Origin: Epiperipatus broadwayi
Lineage: Eukaryota; Onychophora; Udeonychophora; Euonychophora; Peripatidae
Assembly (NCBI GenBank): GCA_028023455.1
Contig: JAQFVV010006274.1
Location: forward strand, 4,712,001 to 4,776,000
Reading direction: 5' to 3'
Length of the DNA: 64,000 bases
The notes beneath the pieces were generated by a model. The model ran no database searches. It was not told where the DNA came from and worked only from the letters and a program-made list of their open reading frames with translations. Below, in pieces: positions 1 to 10,275 of this stretch. Numbering within the stretch: the first letter of the stretch is position 1; every line of letters starts with the position of its first letter. The position numbers and the translations under genes are program-made.

Positions 1-364
1 GGCATATCCTTCTACATTTTTCTTTTAACCAATCCTGATTTTAAAAAAACAAAAAACAAAACATTTTTTAAATTAATTTAAAAAAAATCAGATGTTGCAC
101 CGAATTAATATTCCCAAGTGCATATTATAAATTCATTACACTATGGAACTCCTACTACACCAATATATAGTTAATAAACAGTAATTATTCAAAAATAAAA
201 TTGTTAACTTAATGTTTCTCAAATCACATGCAATAAATGTAAAAAAAAAAAATAACTATCCGATAATTTGAGTTTATTTTAAGTGATAAACAGATATGTT
301 GTATGCGTACTATTCAGTTGCGAGAATAGTTTGCTAAATTAAACATAAATAATTAAATATAATA
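1..364. other. No feature seen (AT-rich unique sequence)
   Basis: The stretch is AT-rich with short A and T runs. I see no convincing ORF, splice-flanked exon or repeat in it. Confidence 0.5.
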
Positions 365-490
365 TTTGTGTGTTGGAAATGAGAGTATTCATAAAATCCA
401 CAAAGCCCATGTGCATTAGCTTAATGGCTGATTATTACTATTACAGTTTATAAAACATAGCACTATATAAAATAAATATCTTATTTACAT
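365..490 (+). repeat. Small interspersed repeat, copy 1
   Basis: About 125 bp that recurs, with few changes, at 695-830. The shared part runs from the GTGTTGGAAATGAGA region through AAAATCCACAAAGC, GTGCATTAG, the ATTACTATTACAGTTTATAA segment and CACTATATAAAATAAATATC. Part of the same block forms the right arm of the fold-back element near 50.1-50.22 kb. I see no coding capacity. It is best read as a degenerate non-autonomous element; the superfamily is not determinable from this copy. Confidence 0.65.
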
Positions 491-666
491 TTGTTTAATT
501 TCAAGTAAGAATGATGTATCGTAAATTGTAGAAAATTACGCAAGCGTCATTTATTCACGCATATTAAAAGTAATTTAAAGTGATCGCTTAATATCATCAC
601 GTTCTCATTCCCAAATAGTTTAGATTTGCCATACATAAACATTGGGTTGAAAAGTTAGATGAATTC

Positions 667-830
667 ATTCTATCTTTTCACCAAGACTTTATCTTGTGTT
701 TGGAAGTGAGAATATTCATTTATAATTAAAAATCCACAAAGCGCATGTGCATTAGGTTAATGGCTGATTATTACTATTACAGTTTATAAATTATAGCACT
801 ATATAAAATAAATATCTCATTTAAATATCT
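667..830 (+). repeat. Small interspersed repeat, copy 2
   Basis: Second, longer copy of the 365-490 repeat. Its left part (CTTTTCACCAAGACTTTATC, then TGTTTGGAAGTGAGAATATT) aligns with the right arm of the 49.94-50.22 kb fold-back, which reads CTTTTCCAAAGACTTTATC and then TGGTTGAAGTGTTAGTATT. That identifies the 0.4, 0.7 and 50 kb copies as one family, with the 50 kb copy the only one showing both arms. Confidence 0.65.
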
Positions 831-1057
831 ATTGCTATATACAAAAATAACTAATTTTAACTATCTATTATTGTAGAAGTAATAAAAATATTAGCTAATA
901 TAAATTAAATAATAGTTTAATAATTAAAAGTCAATTTTATGCACACATATTCAATTCTATGTATGTAACTGTTTTTCTATTCATCTGTCTACTTTTTTAT
1001 TTATCTAATCACCGACCTTACTATGCATACAATTATGTACATAGAAGTCTGTCCATT

Positions 1058-1292
<235 letters not shown>

Positions 1293-1364
1293 ATTCTACC
1301 ACCTACCTACTTACCTACATATCCTACATACCTACCCCACCCACCCACCTAATTACCTACCTAT

Positions 1365-2754
1365 TTATCCATATGTGTGCATACAAACATATAAATGATT
1401 TTTGTATTTATCACTGTATTTCTTATTTGAAATTTTTTATATTGCAACCATAAAGAAGTCTGACACCTCCTTTCTAACTATACATGATTTTATGAACAAT
1501 GTTCACCCATTTTATGATCTAGTAGTATTATAAAATCATATATCCATAATATTTAAGTAACTATGATATAAACATATAACTGATTTTTTTTTACATTTCC
1601 CATCTTACAGAAGTTATATTTAGAACTTGCAAAAATTCTATATATAACATTTGTAAATGCAAGCATATGGAATTAGGTCATGTAACATCAGACTTAATTT
1701 TTTTCTAACAACATACAGAAAGATGAATTAATAGTTACACTGCATAGTTATTTTCCTTGTCTTTTTTTTTTATTTGGGGAATGTTGATGAGTGTTTACAT
1801 GATTTCAACTCCAGTACATATAATCCTTTGTGAGAGCAAAACTCAAACAACTCACTCGAATTTTTACGCGCATGTTGACCATTAAATACTGCATAAAAAA
1901 CTGAACTAAAGAATCTGGCTAACTTGAATATAAAAATATTAATTTACAGTCAAGCACATAAGCAATAACTATTAAAAATAATACTATTCTGAGTAGCTCA
2001 AGATACACTATCAATATACAATATCTAATTAAATTAAGATGTTCTAATAATTAACTATAATAAATAAATAAAATTAAAATATAATAACACTTAGGGTCAT
2101 AAGTTCTCAACACATTCATTTTTCTATAGATTTAATTTATAATGAGCTCATTCTTACAAATAAATATGGTTCGAATAAAAATAGTAAATACATTTATAAA
2201 ACTTATCGCATGAGACATTCAGCAAGGTACAATGCCTTAAACATGGAGGATACATCCCTAAAGATACAATCCCTATGTCAAAAATATTACCCTACTAATT
2301 CCACATAACAATATTACTATGTAATACCCTCATGTCTTTAGATACACATATAATAATCCTAAAGTATGATTTGCAAATTTAATATGGAAATAATTAAATT
2401 AATTCATAATTCTTTACCAAAAAAACTATTGATTGAAAATTTAACATCAAGTGATAATTCTTATCATCTTTTAATAGCACTTTTACAATTTTTTTAAAAA
2501 TAATTTCAGGTTTATTTGTGGAATAATAATGAAATAAATCTATTAATTAAGACCCTGTACTTAAATATGATGAGGCATTTTATATGATATCTAACTACTT
2601 TTACAACAATAAGCAACTCAAAAATCTCAATGATTACTAACATTAAATCTATTTAATAATCAGTGTTTAGCAATGAAATATAAATAAAATAATAAGATTG
2701 TAGAAAAAAAAAACACTGTATAATTTTTATTTTATGTGGCATTCTCATATCATA
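1365..2754. other. No feature seen
   Basis: AT-rich sequence of about 1.4 kb with short homopolymers. I see no ORF of interest, no recognisable element and no clear splice-flanked exon on either strand. Confidence 0.5.
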
Positions 2755-2782
2755 TATTAAAGCAGGCAAAACTCTCTATACT
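2755..2782 (-). repeat. Short fragment of a hammerhead-element end
   Basis: The segment TTAAAGCAGGCAAAACTCTC matches the terminal segment of the 43-44 kb hammerhead element (TTAAAACAAGCAAAACTCTC at 43371; GAGAGTTTTGCCTG in reverse at its right end). It stops after about 24 bp and abuts the TAA microsatellite that starts at 2796. It is either a severely truncated insertion or a chance match, but the same end motif occurs three more times in the window. Confidence 0.4.
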
Positions 2783-2794
2783 TTTTCCCAAATT

Positions 2795-3037
<243 letters not shown>

Positions 3038-3156
3038 TTCATATCGGCCTTTCAAGCCAAATTGTGCAAACGCTTTTGCGAGTGTTAAATAATAAATGAA
3101 TACCCTCTGACCAAACAAGATATTGTATACAGACGCTATAAAAATAAATGCTGATT

Positions 3157-3157
<1 letters not shown>

Positions 3158-3197
<40 letters not shown>

Positions 3198-3222
3198 TAA
3201 TAATAATAAATAATAATAATAT
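3158..3222 (+). repeat. (TAA)n microsatellite, short
   Basis: About 65 bp of interrupted TAA repeats, separated from the larger array by about 120 bp of non-repetitive sequence. Confidence 0.9.
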
Positions 3223-3481
3223 ACTTTATTATTCAATCAAATATAATATAAATAATATTTTAAACAATCTCAATGAATCGTGTACAATAAGTAATGTTTG
3301 AAAGTATTAATTTCTATGGATCATGCATGTAGAATGAAATATAAACTCAACTAGGATAATAATACTTTTAAATCAATTAACGATATATTATGATTAAGCA
3401 ACATTATAGCTATTACAATATGGTTATAAAATTTAAAAAAAATATTTACAAAAAAATATATAAAAATATTTATACTGTAAA

Positions 3482-4238
3482 AGTATAATGATTCAGAGCT
3501 GCAGAAAATGTTGCAGGAGTTAGCAGATAAAAGTAGAAAAGTAGGACTAAAGATAAATGTTAAAAAGACTAAAGTAATGTTTAATCGATTTGCTCAAAAT
3601 ATGAAAATAAAGATTGATTATGAAGAATTAGAAGAAGTTAACAGTTACAAATACCTTGGTCAGATTATTAATACAGATGGAAACATAATGGAGGAAATTA
3701 ATCATAGAATTAAACTTGGTTGGTGTGCTTTTGGTAGAAATAACTTGATACTAAAAGGAAATATGCCTATGTGTTTGAAAAGGATGGTTTTTAATAAATG
3801 TGTTTTACCAGTTCTTACTTATGGATCTGAGACTTGGACACTTAATAGAAGAGCAATACAGAGACTTCAGACCACTGAAAGGAGTATGGAGAGATGTATG
3901 TTGGGAGTAACAAGAAGAGATCGAAAACACAATGTATGGGTAAGACAACAAACAGGTGTTACTGACCTTATTGAAAAAATTAAAAGATTGAAATGGAGTT
4001 GGGCTGGACATATTGCTAGAAGAGATGATAATAGATGGACAATTGAAATTTTAAACTGGATTCCAAGAGATTGTAAAAGACCCAGAAAGAGACCACATGT
4101 GAGATGGATGGATGAAATAAGAAAATGTGCAGGGATGTTGTGGAGAAGAGAAGCTAAAGATCGGAGAAGATGGATTAAACTTGGAGAGACCTTCATCCTG
4201 CAGTGGATTGATAATGGTTGATGATGATGATGATGATG
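3482..4238 (+). mobile_element. 5'-truncated RTE-type LINE with target-site duplication
   Basis: The body matches the 3' third of the full-length LINE at 29156-32920, from just after the polymerase FADD box to the 3' end. It ends in a (GAT)n tail (about 4219-4238), as many RTE elements do. The 10 bp ATACTGTAAA lies at both 3472-3481 and 4239-4248, which I read as the target-site duplication. Truncation at the 5' end is the usual outcome of target-primed reverse transcription. The reading frame is still open from the truncation point to its natural stop, so this insertion is younger or better preserved than the 29-33 kb copy. Confidence 0.88.
3484..4221 (+). pseudogene. RTE LINE reverse transcriptase, C-terminal fragment
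   Basis: The frame is open from the truncation point (about 3484) to the stop at 4219-4221; the first Met is at 3508, giving 237 residues. It starts just downstream of the catalytic FADD motif, so it lacks the polymerase active site and the whole endonuclease. Visible family motifs are GLKINVKKTKVMF (RT thumb entry), YKYLGQ, LTYGSETWTL and, near the C terminus, the SWAGHIARR and RPHVRWMDEI blocks typical of RTE-like LINE C termini. No promoter or start is expected; it is a dead fragment of a retrotransposon protein. The antisense frames over it are not real. Confidence 0.88.
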
Positions 4239-4248
4239 ATACTGTAAA

Positions 4249-6190
4249 TGTTAATAGTAAATTATAAAAAATAAAATAAGATAGCCTTCATTTTGTCCAT
4301 TTCAAATAAAATAAACATTACAACAATAATGACATATATTATCGTCGTTTAATAAATCTTTAATATTCTACTGTTCTTGTCATGGGAAATAATTAAAATA
4401 AATCTCCCAATTTCAAATAAAACACTTAATAATACACTTATACTATCATAAAGATATATTTATTATTTTATAGTTCTTAAATATAAATTTAGGTCTAAAA
4501 TACACCTATCTAAATGCAATAAATAATAAGATATTTTCATAATTATTAAAATATATCCCTATATATCAAAAAATGTAAATAAAGAAAATATGAAGTTCTC
4601 CCTTTACATTATCTACTTATGCAAAATGTATTTAAAATATAATTTAATGGGTTTTCAATATTTAAATAGGTTTGTTTTAATATATACTTTTAAAAAGAAC
4701 TATTAATAAATTATATAACTTGAAATTTTGTATTTCCTTTATTTTCATATTTTTTACACACATCATAACATTCAAATCATTTTCCTTATTTTTGCTTTCA
4801 CTCTAATTCAAATATGTATTTATTTTGAGCTAAATGACTTCTAATAATTATAAGAATATTAATTATTCCCCTCCTATTTTTTATATTATCCCAAACGTCA
4901 AATATTTCAATATCATTTGTGATAGAAATTTTTATATATCTAACCTTGCCTGCACACAACCTATCAATTTCTAATAGTTTAGCAACTACTTTACCATCTC
5001 ATAAAAGTATTCTCTATGATGACATTATCGGCATGATAAATAACACTTATATTGGGTTTGGAATAATAAAAATAATAACTCAAATGAGTAAGAAAATATG
5101 ATCGTGGATACAGTACAAAATAGTAATAGGTCTTTATTTATCAGGCATCTAAAATTCATGCCCTGCGATTTATTCCAGCCCTTATTAACAATAAGGGAAT
5201 GCAACTGTCCATGAAAATTAATATACAACCTCTTCTTATCTAAATATTTAACAAATTCAAAGTGTGAACTGTATGGTCACACATAAGAGCTTTCATCAAA
5301 TCCTTAAACACCTAGGAGTTCATATAACAATTACTCTTCCAACCACCATACTATATCTTTCACACTGAAAATTTCCATTAACATTGTAAAAATATATGTC
5401 TCATTCTAAAATAATTTCTAAACAACATTACTAAAATAACAAAATAGATCTAAATTCATTTCAAGACAGTTTTTTAAAGTTTTTGAGCACAAATGACCTA
5501 AATCAAATATACATTGACATTAATACACCTATTTATTTGTTGTTACATTATATAATTTAGAAATCAGTATTGATGTATTTCTTTGTATTTTAACATATAA
5601 CATTCATGAAATAATACATTAATAATTCAACAATGTTATAAAATATATGCATAGTCAAACATTTGTAATAAAGAAACATTTTTTTAAAAAAAATAACCTT
5701 AGATAATTCAAAACATTCAATTTCATTCATTTTGTTTATAAAACACATACAATGATAAATATATGAACAGTTCACTCAGCGGTTCATAATGTAATTCAAG
5801 CAATACAATAAATATATGATAAGATTTTATGTTTTTTTTTAAATATAACATTTAAAGAAAAAATCAAGCAAATGCAATGTAAACAATAAACAAAATTACC
5901 TATAATCTCAACAATTAATTGAAATTATATAATGTTGATCTGCTACTTTGAACACACATTCAACCATTTTATCATTACTAATTACCTGGTCAGAAAATTA
6001 ATTTCTGAAAAACCTTTTATTTTTAAAATTCATTACAGTAACAGGATAGTTTTTAATAAATCAATAATATTATAAATAATAACATTAGACTAAAAAAATA
6101 TTGGGGAAATTTTAAAATTATGAAAAGTGTTTATTCAACCTGTAAGTTGAATGCTTGTTGGCATTCCTCCCAAATTGCCTAGTTATTTAC
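4249..6190. other. No feature seen
   Basis: AT-rich sequence of about 1.9 kb. Short open frames at 4919-5101 (+), 5025-5228 (-) and 5590-5775 (-) have low-complexity, hydrophobic composition and no family signature, so I do not call them. Confidence 0.45.
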
Positions 6191-6230
6191 AGAAAGTTCT
6201 GAACGAAATCATACATCTACTTTGGTGCCA
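6191..6230 (-). other. Weak candidate exon downstream of the HMG-box exon
   Basis: On the minus strand a 40-nt open segment beginning with TGG (Trp) is preceded by AG and followed by the donor-like GTAAAT. A Trp would suit the position after the ISK-x-LG-like segment of an HMG box, but the rest of the segment fits poorly. This is speculative and could be chance in AT-rich DNA. Confidence 0.12.
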
Positions 6231-6756
6231 CTTAATGAAATGTATAACTAACAAAATGAAATCTAGGAAAATATTGAACATACTGAAAAGATAAATTGTT
6301 TATTCCAGTCCTTTCTGAATATCTCATCCAGACACATAATATTCACATAGAGCAATAATTCAAGGATCCATTTATGTGAAAATATTTCTATAAGTATGTT
6401 TTTCTTAATTCCAGTGATTGTATATAGCAGATGTATCACCATAAATATAACACATGTATTATTTGCATTTATATAAGTCAAAACGTTATAAACATTGTAT
6501 AATACTAAATTATTCATTTAGTATATTTTTTAGCAGTCACCTATTTCATTAACTAAAGGTAATTTTTTTTCTTTAAAATATTCAAGACTTTATCCTTAAA
6601 ACATTTACTTTAACTAGAGATTTTTCAGATAAAGTGACAACTATTGTATGAATCAAAATTGTGTGTCTATTCAACAAAACCTAGAATCCAGGCAAAAGTA
6701 TACCAATTGAGTATGTGCAAGATACGCAGGTCTATAAAATATACTAACCTATTTAC

Positions 6757-6801
6757 CTGTGTTCCAATGTCTTTACTAACAAGCTTTCCATTACTCCAGT
6801 C
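6757..6801 (-). other. Candidate small exon with HMG-box-like sequence
   Basis: On the minus strand a pyrimidine-rich tract (CTCTTTGCTCTTCCTGTTC) and CAG precede a 45-nt open segment that ends CAG followed by GTAAAT. One frame reads DWSNGKLVSKDIGTQ, which resembles the N-x-x-ISK-x-LG segment in the middle of an HMG box. The phase does not join directly to the 8836-8991 exon, so either another exon lies between (the 7652-8151 gap could hold one) or the match is fortuitous. Confidence 0.25.
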
Positions 6802-6849
6802 CTGTTAATGAGAACAGGAAGAGCAAAGAGACTTAAAATCAATGATACT

Positions 6850-7651
6850 AAGGTGATTGACCAATAATCACAAAGAAATATAACAATTATAGAATTCTCT
6901 GACTATAATTACGATTTGACATTACAAAGAACAATAAATTATTAAGCACAAGTTGGGGAGATATTATTTAATAAATTATGCACCATTCACATAATAATAA
7001 CCAGTAATTTCCGACTTATGAACGGATCAATCAACGGGATAGATTATTGCCAAATGTTAATTCATTATCATAGCAAAAACAATATTCAAAGCAATGTGAA
7101 ATAAAAGCGAGTCCAATTGATAATAATTAATGAGATTTCATTAGTGTTGTGTTATGTAATTAAATCAAATAATTAATGCTAGAGATTTGGTCAATTAATA
7201 GTAAAATGCTACAACAGATAAATGATATAACAAACTTATTAAACAAATAAATATGGTGTTTGAAAATTATAAATGAAACAAAATTTATGTGTGTGGGAAT
7301 GTCTATACAATCATTATTACAAGTCTCTTTATAGTCTGATCTGCAATTGGTGTGTCTTGAAAAATTATTTAAATATATTATTTGTAAGTTACATAAATGA
7401 ATATAAATATTTGGTTTAACACATAATTGGGTGGTTACTACAGAAAATTTAGTTGGTGCAGTTAATATTCCAAGATTATTGAATAAATTAGTCAGATAAA
7501 CAATATTAAATTGTAACTTAATTTTCATCAGAATATCATGAACTTACTCATAACAGATTTTATTATGACCTTATGCATACACGTAATAGTTGATGTGCGA
7601 TATTATGATCATGTGTGATCACATTTCTACTAGTTTTGGGAGATCACCCCA
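6850..7651. other. No feature seen up to the assembly gap
   Basis: AT-rich sequence. The minus-strand 122-residue open frame at 7160-7528 has no domain I recognise and no convincing splice context. Confidence 0.4.
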
Positions 7652-8151
7652 NNNNNNNNNNNNNNNNNNNNNNNNNNNNNNNNNNNNNNNNNNNNNNNNN
7701 NNNNNNNNNNNNNNNNNNNNNNNNNNNNNNNNNNNNNNNNNNNNNNNNNNNNNNNNNNNNNNNNNNNNNNNNNNNNNNNNNNNNNNNNNNNNNNNNNNNN
7801 NNNNNNNNNNNNNNNNNNNNNNNNNNNNNNNNNNNNNNNNNNNNNNNNNNNNNNNNNNNNNNNNNNNNNNNNNNNNNNNNNNNNNNNNNNNNNNNNNNNN
7901 NNNNNNNNNNNNNNNNNNNNNNNNNNNNNNNNNNNNNNNNNNNNNNNNNNNNNNNNNNNNNNNNNNNNNNNNNNNNNNNNNNNNNNNNNNNNNNNNNNNN
8001 NNNNNNNNNNNNNNNNNNNNNNNNNNNNNNNNNNNNNNNNNNNNNNNNNNNNNNNNNNNNNNNNNNNNNNNNNNNNNNNNNNNNNNNNNNNNNNNNNNNN
8101 NNNNNNNNNNNNNNNNNNNNNNNNNNNNNNNNNNNNNNNNNNNNNNNNNNN
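7652..8151. other. Assembly gap of exactly 500 N
   Basis: Exactly 500 consecutive N. A round number indicates a scaffolding gap of nominal rather than measured size. Open frames running through it are meaningless. Confidence 0.99.
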
Positions 8152-8239
8152 ATTGAGATAGAACCCGTTTTATTTTATATTTCATCATCTGGAAGTGAAG
8201 ATACATTAATTACAGGTTAGAATATATATATATAGCCAA

Positions 8240-8630
8240 TTTCTACTGTTTAATTGATAATTGTCAAACTTACTGCATTCAGAACTTTACCATGTAATTG
8301 AAGTATATTAATAATTTTTATTTGTCTATCATTAGATCAAGGATTATCCACTTAATAAATAATATTACTGTAGTGTAATTTTGTCTACACCACTCATGCA
8401 ATCTGGGCCAACTGACGAGTGCTGATTCAGCATAAAATGTGCATCTTGAGGATCATATATATTTTTCACATGTTTATGATTACACCCCTCCACAAGACGT
8501 TAAAAGAAGATAAACACCAATCCCTATCTTTTGTGAGAGTAGTGCAGTGAAAATTACACTACAGAAATATTATTCATCGAATGAATAATCTCTAGTTTAA
8601 TGAATGACTAATAAAAATTATTAATTTACC
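8240..8630 (+). repeat. Family A hammerhead repeat, divergent copy
   Basis: The segment holds a family A hammerhead-like motif at 8401-8465. Its flanks match parts of the 18.23-18.49 kb repeat: 8240-8380 in direct orientation (the CTGCATTCAGAACTTTACCA region) and 8470-8620 in reverse (GATAGGGATTGG, CATTAAACTAGAGATTAT, GATGAATAATATTTCTG). Matching in both orientations suggests a partial head-to-head structure like the other copies. It is diverged and the boundaries are approximate. Confidence 0.5.
8401..8465 (+). ncRNA. Hammerhead-like ribozyme, family A (decayed)
   Basis: Core box CTGACGA at 8412-8418 (position 7 is free in hammerheads). Stem II is GTGCT / AGCAT around loop GATTC (8419-8433). 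Then AAAA replaces GAAA (G12 lost). Stem III is ATG..CAT, H17 is C8445, and stem I begins CAA / TTG. The G12-to-A change should abolish or strongly reduce cleavage. Confidence 0.6.
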
Positions 8631-8835
8631 CAATGTTTTCACACCTTAACTTTTTTAATGCTCTTGTAATAAGTAGATACTTTCTGATGTTACATTATAT
8701 TTTTGAATGATCCAACAATAATATTAAAGAATTTGTTTAGGACTCATAATGTAAAAATTTAATAAAATTGTATATGTTAAGATATTTAGATGAAAATTAT
8801 TTTTTTAACTGATTACATAATTGTTCTAGACTCAC

Positions 8836-8991
8836 TTTATATATTGCCGTCTATTTAATCTACTGAACATCATAAAACCATTCATCCAAGTTGTTTTTCT
8901 TAAATCCACTTTTGGTTTAACAAGAATTTCAACAATGGGATCAGTATAAGTATTCACTAATTTAGGAAGGGTCCTTTCTGCATTACTATCA
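8836..8991 (-). CDS. Internal exon encoding the N-terminal part of an HMG box
   Basis: This is the best candidate for a host-gene exon in the window. On the minus strand it has a pyrimidine-rich tract and AG at its 5' end and a perfect GTGAGT donor at its 3' end; it is 156 nt (a multiple of three, split-codon phase at both ends). It encodes about 51 residues ending in WMNGFMMFSRLNRRQYIK, which fits helix 1 of an HMG box (compare the family pattern MNAFM-[VLI]-[FW]-S-x-x-x-R). An HMG box binds and bends DNA. The Asn-Gly-Phe variant with Asn-Arg-[RK] reminds me of the HMG box of MEIOSIN/BHMG1-type proteins, but that is from memory and unproven. The remainder of the box must lie at lower coordinates; possible pieces are at 6757-6801 and in the N gap. 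Upstream exons would lie above 9 kb, across several transposon insertions. It could also be a pseudogene exon. Confidence 0.6.
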
Positions 8992-9021
8992 CTAATAATT
9001 AAAAAAAAACACAATAAAACA

Positions 9022-9139
9022 ATCAAGTAACACCATATATATATATATATTTAAATACAAGTATATTGTCTTGATTTAAATATATATAATCAAGTAACAC
9101 CATATATATATATATATTTAAATACAAGTATATTGTCTA
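9022..9139 (+). repeat. 67-bp direct duplication with TA tracts
   Basis: The segment starting ATCAAGTAACACCATATA at 9022 is repeated from 9089 (spacing 67 bp), including the (TA) tract and TTTAAATACAAGTATATTGTCT. It lies between the HMG exon and the hammerhead repeat cluster. Confidence 0.85.
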
Positions 9140-9162
9140 TACTGAACTTAATGTAATTAGAA

Positions 9163-9218
9163 GAGATCTGAACTCAGACTTTCAAGCTTCTTACAGTTAT
9201 CCATTCCATCTTATACCA
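9163..9218 (-). promoter_or_regulatory. Possible RNA polymerase III A and B boxes in family A unit
   Basis: On the minus strand TGGTATAAGATGG (9206-9218) resembles a tRNA-type A box, and GAGTTCAGATCTC (9163-9175) resembles the B box GGTTCRANTCC; spacing is about 30 nt. The B-box-like string is kept as GAGTTCAAATCTC at 9878-9890 and GCGTTCAAATCCC at 10325-10337. The boxes lie just 3' of each ribozyme in the sense direction. A match by chance is possible. Confidence 0.35.
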
Positions 9219-9249
9219 CCGATACACATAATCACATGCATGTGAAAAA

Positions 9250-9310
9250 GATGATCTCCAATATATGTATTTTGTGCTGAATCAGCACCCATCAATTGGT
9301 CCAAATCTTC
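9250..9310 (-). ncRNA. Hammerhead-like ribozyme, family A (decayed, antisense)
   Basis: Reverse complement has TTGATGG at the core (complement of 9289-9295), stem II GTGCT / AGCAC around GATTC, then AAAA instead of GAAA, a short stem III ATACATAT and TTGG pairing with CCAA for stem I. Three core positions differ from consensus (3, 9 and 12), so it is presumably inactive. Confidence 0.6.
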
Positions 9311-9713
9311 ATTTCCACACGCATAAAATTAGTGTTCAGTTTATATTAAGATAGCAAATCTTCAATCTTCCCCATCCTCCAACTCTTCAGCCATCCATAT
9401 CATTAAAAATATGATGATGGAACACTCAAAGCTCTTGTCGATGCCACTATTATTATCATACCCATATTAACTTTAAATCACCCTGACCCCTCATGTATAA
9501 TATCTTAATATATCCATTTAAATACATAGAAGAGGGATTGGTAGAATACAGGGTGAATATGTAATATTAAAATACAATAATATAGTGTCTATACTAAATA
9601 TAATTATAAAGGATTTGAATTCAGACTTGCAAGCTTGATACAGTTATTGATTCCATCTTATACAACCGATACCCATGACCATATACTTGTGAAAATGATA
9701 AATGATCTCCAAT

Positions 9714-9749
<36 letters not shown>

Positions 9750-9751
9750 TA

Positions 9752-9835
9752 TGTGTGGGAGATGATGATCTGGACCAACTGATGAGTGCTGGTTTAGCAC
9801 AAAATATATACATTGGAAATCATTTATCTTTTTCA
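9752..9835 (+). ncRNA. Hammerhead-like ribozyme, family A (decayed)
   Basis: Core CTGATGA at 9779-9785 is intact, stem II GTGCT / AGCAC with loop GGTTT is perfect (9786-9800), and CCAA / TTGG forms stem I. G12 is A and the 16.1 position of stem III is C, so the A15.1-U16.1 pair is lost. Predicted inactive. Confidence 0.65.
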
Positions 9836-10200
9836 CATCTATGTGATCATGTGTATCTGTAAGTAGCTTGAAAGTCTGAGTTCAAATCTCTTATAATTAC
9901 ATTAAGTTCAGTATATATAATATACTTGCACTTAAATATTACATATTCAGCCTGTATTCTACCAATTCCTCTTCTGTGTATTTAAAAGGACATTAAGGCC
10001 CTATGTGTGAGAGGTCAGTGACTTAAAGTCAACAAGGGTATGGCAATAATAGTGGCATCAAAAAGATCTTTGAGCGTTCCATCATCAGATTTTCAATGAT
10101 ATGGATGACTGAAGAGTTGGAAGATGTAGAAGATTGAAGCCTGTCCATTAAAGTTTGAAGATTTGATATCTTAATATAAACTGAGCAATGATTATATATA

Positions 10201-10275
10201 TGTGTAAAGATGATGATCTGGATCAACTAATGAGTGCTAGTTCAGCACAAAATACGTTAAATTGGAGATCATTTA
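10201..10275 (+). ncRNA. Hammerhead-like ribozyme, family A (decayed)
   Basis: Core reads CTAATGA (10227-10233, G5 to A). Stem II GTGCT / AGCAC is perfect around loop AGTTC, followed by AAAA in place of GAAA. It lies 448 bp after the previous sense copy. Predicted inactive. Confidence 0.6.

Noticed and set aside
3805-4196. Antisense open frames over the RTE fragment
   Set aside because: Shadows of the real RT frame; same for 30956-31258 and 31407-31706 on the minus strand.
7160-7528. 122-codon minus-strand open frame
   Set aside because: Low-complexity, AT-driven composition, no domain and no splice context.
7590-8220. Open frames of 188-201 codons across the gap
   Set aside because: They consist almost wholly of N.
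9621-9862. Open frames of 71-75 codons on both strands
   Set aside because: They run through the CA/TA tract and the noncoding hammerhead unit.
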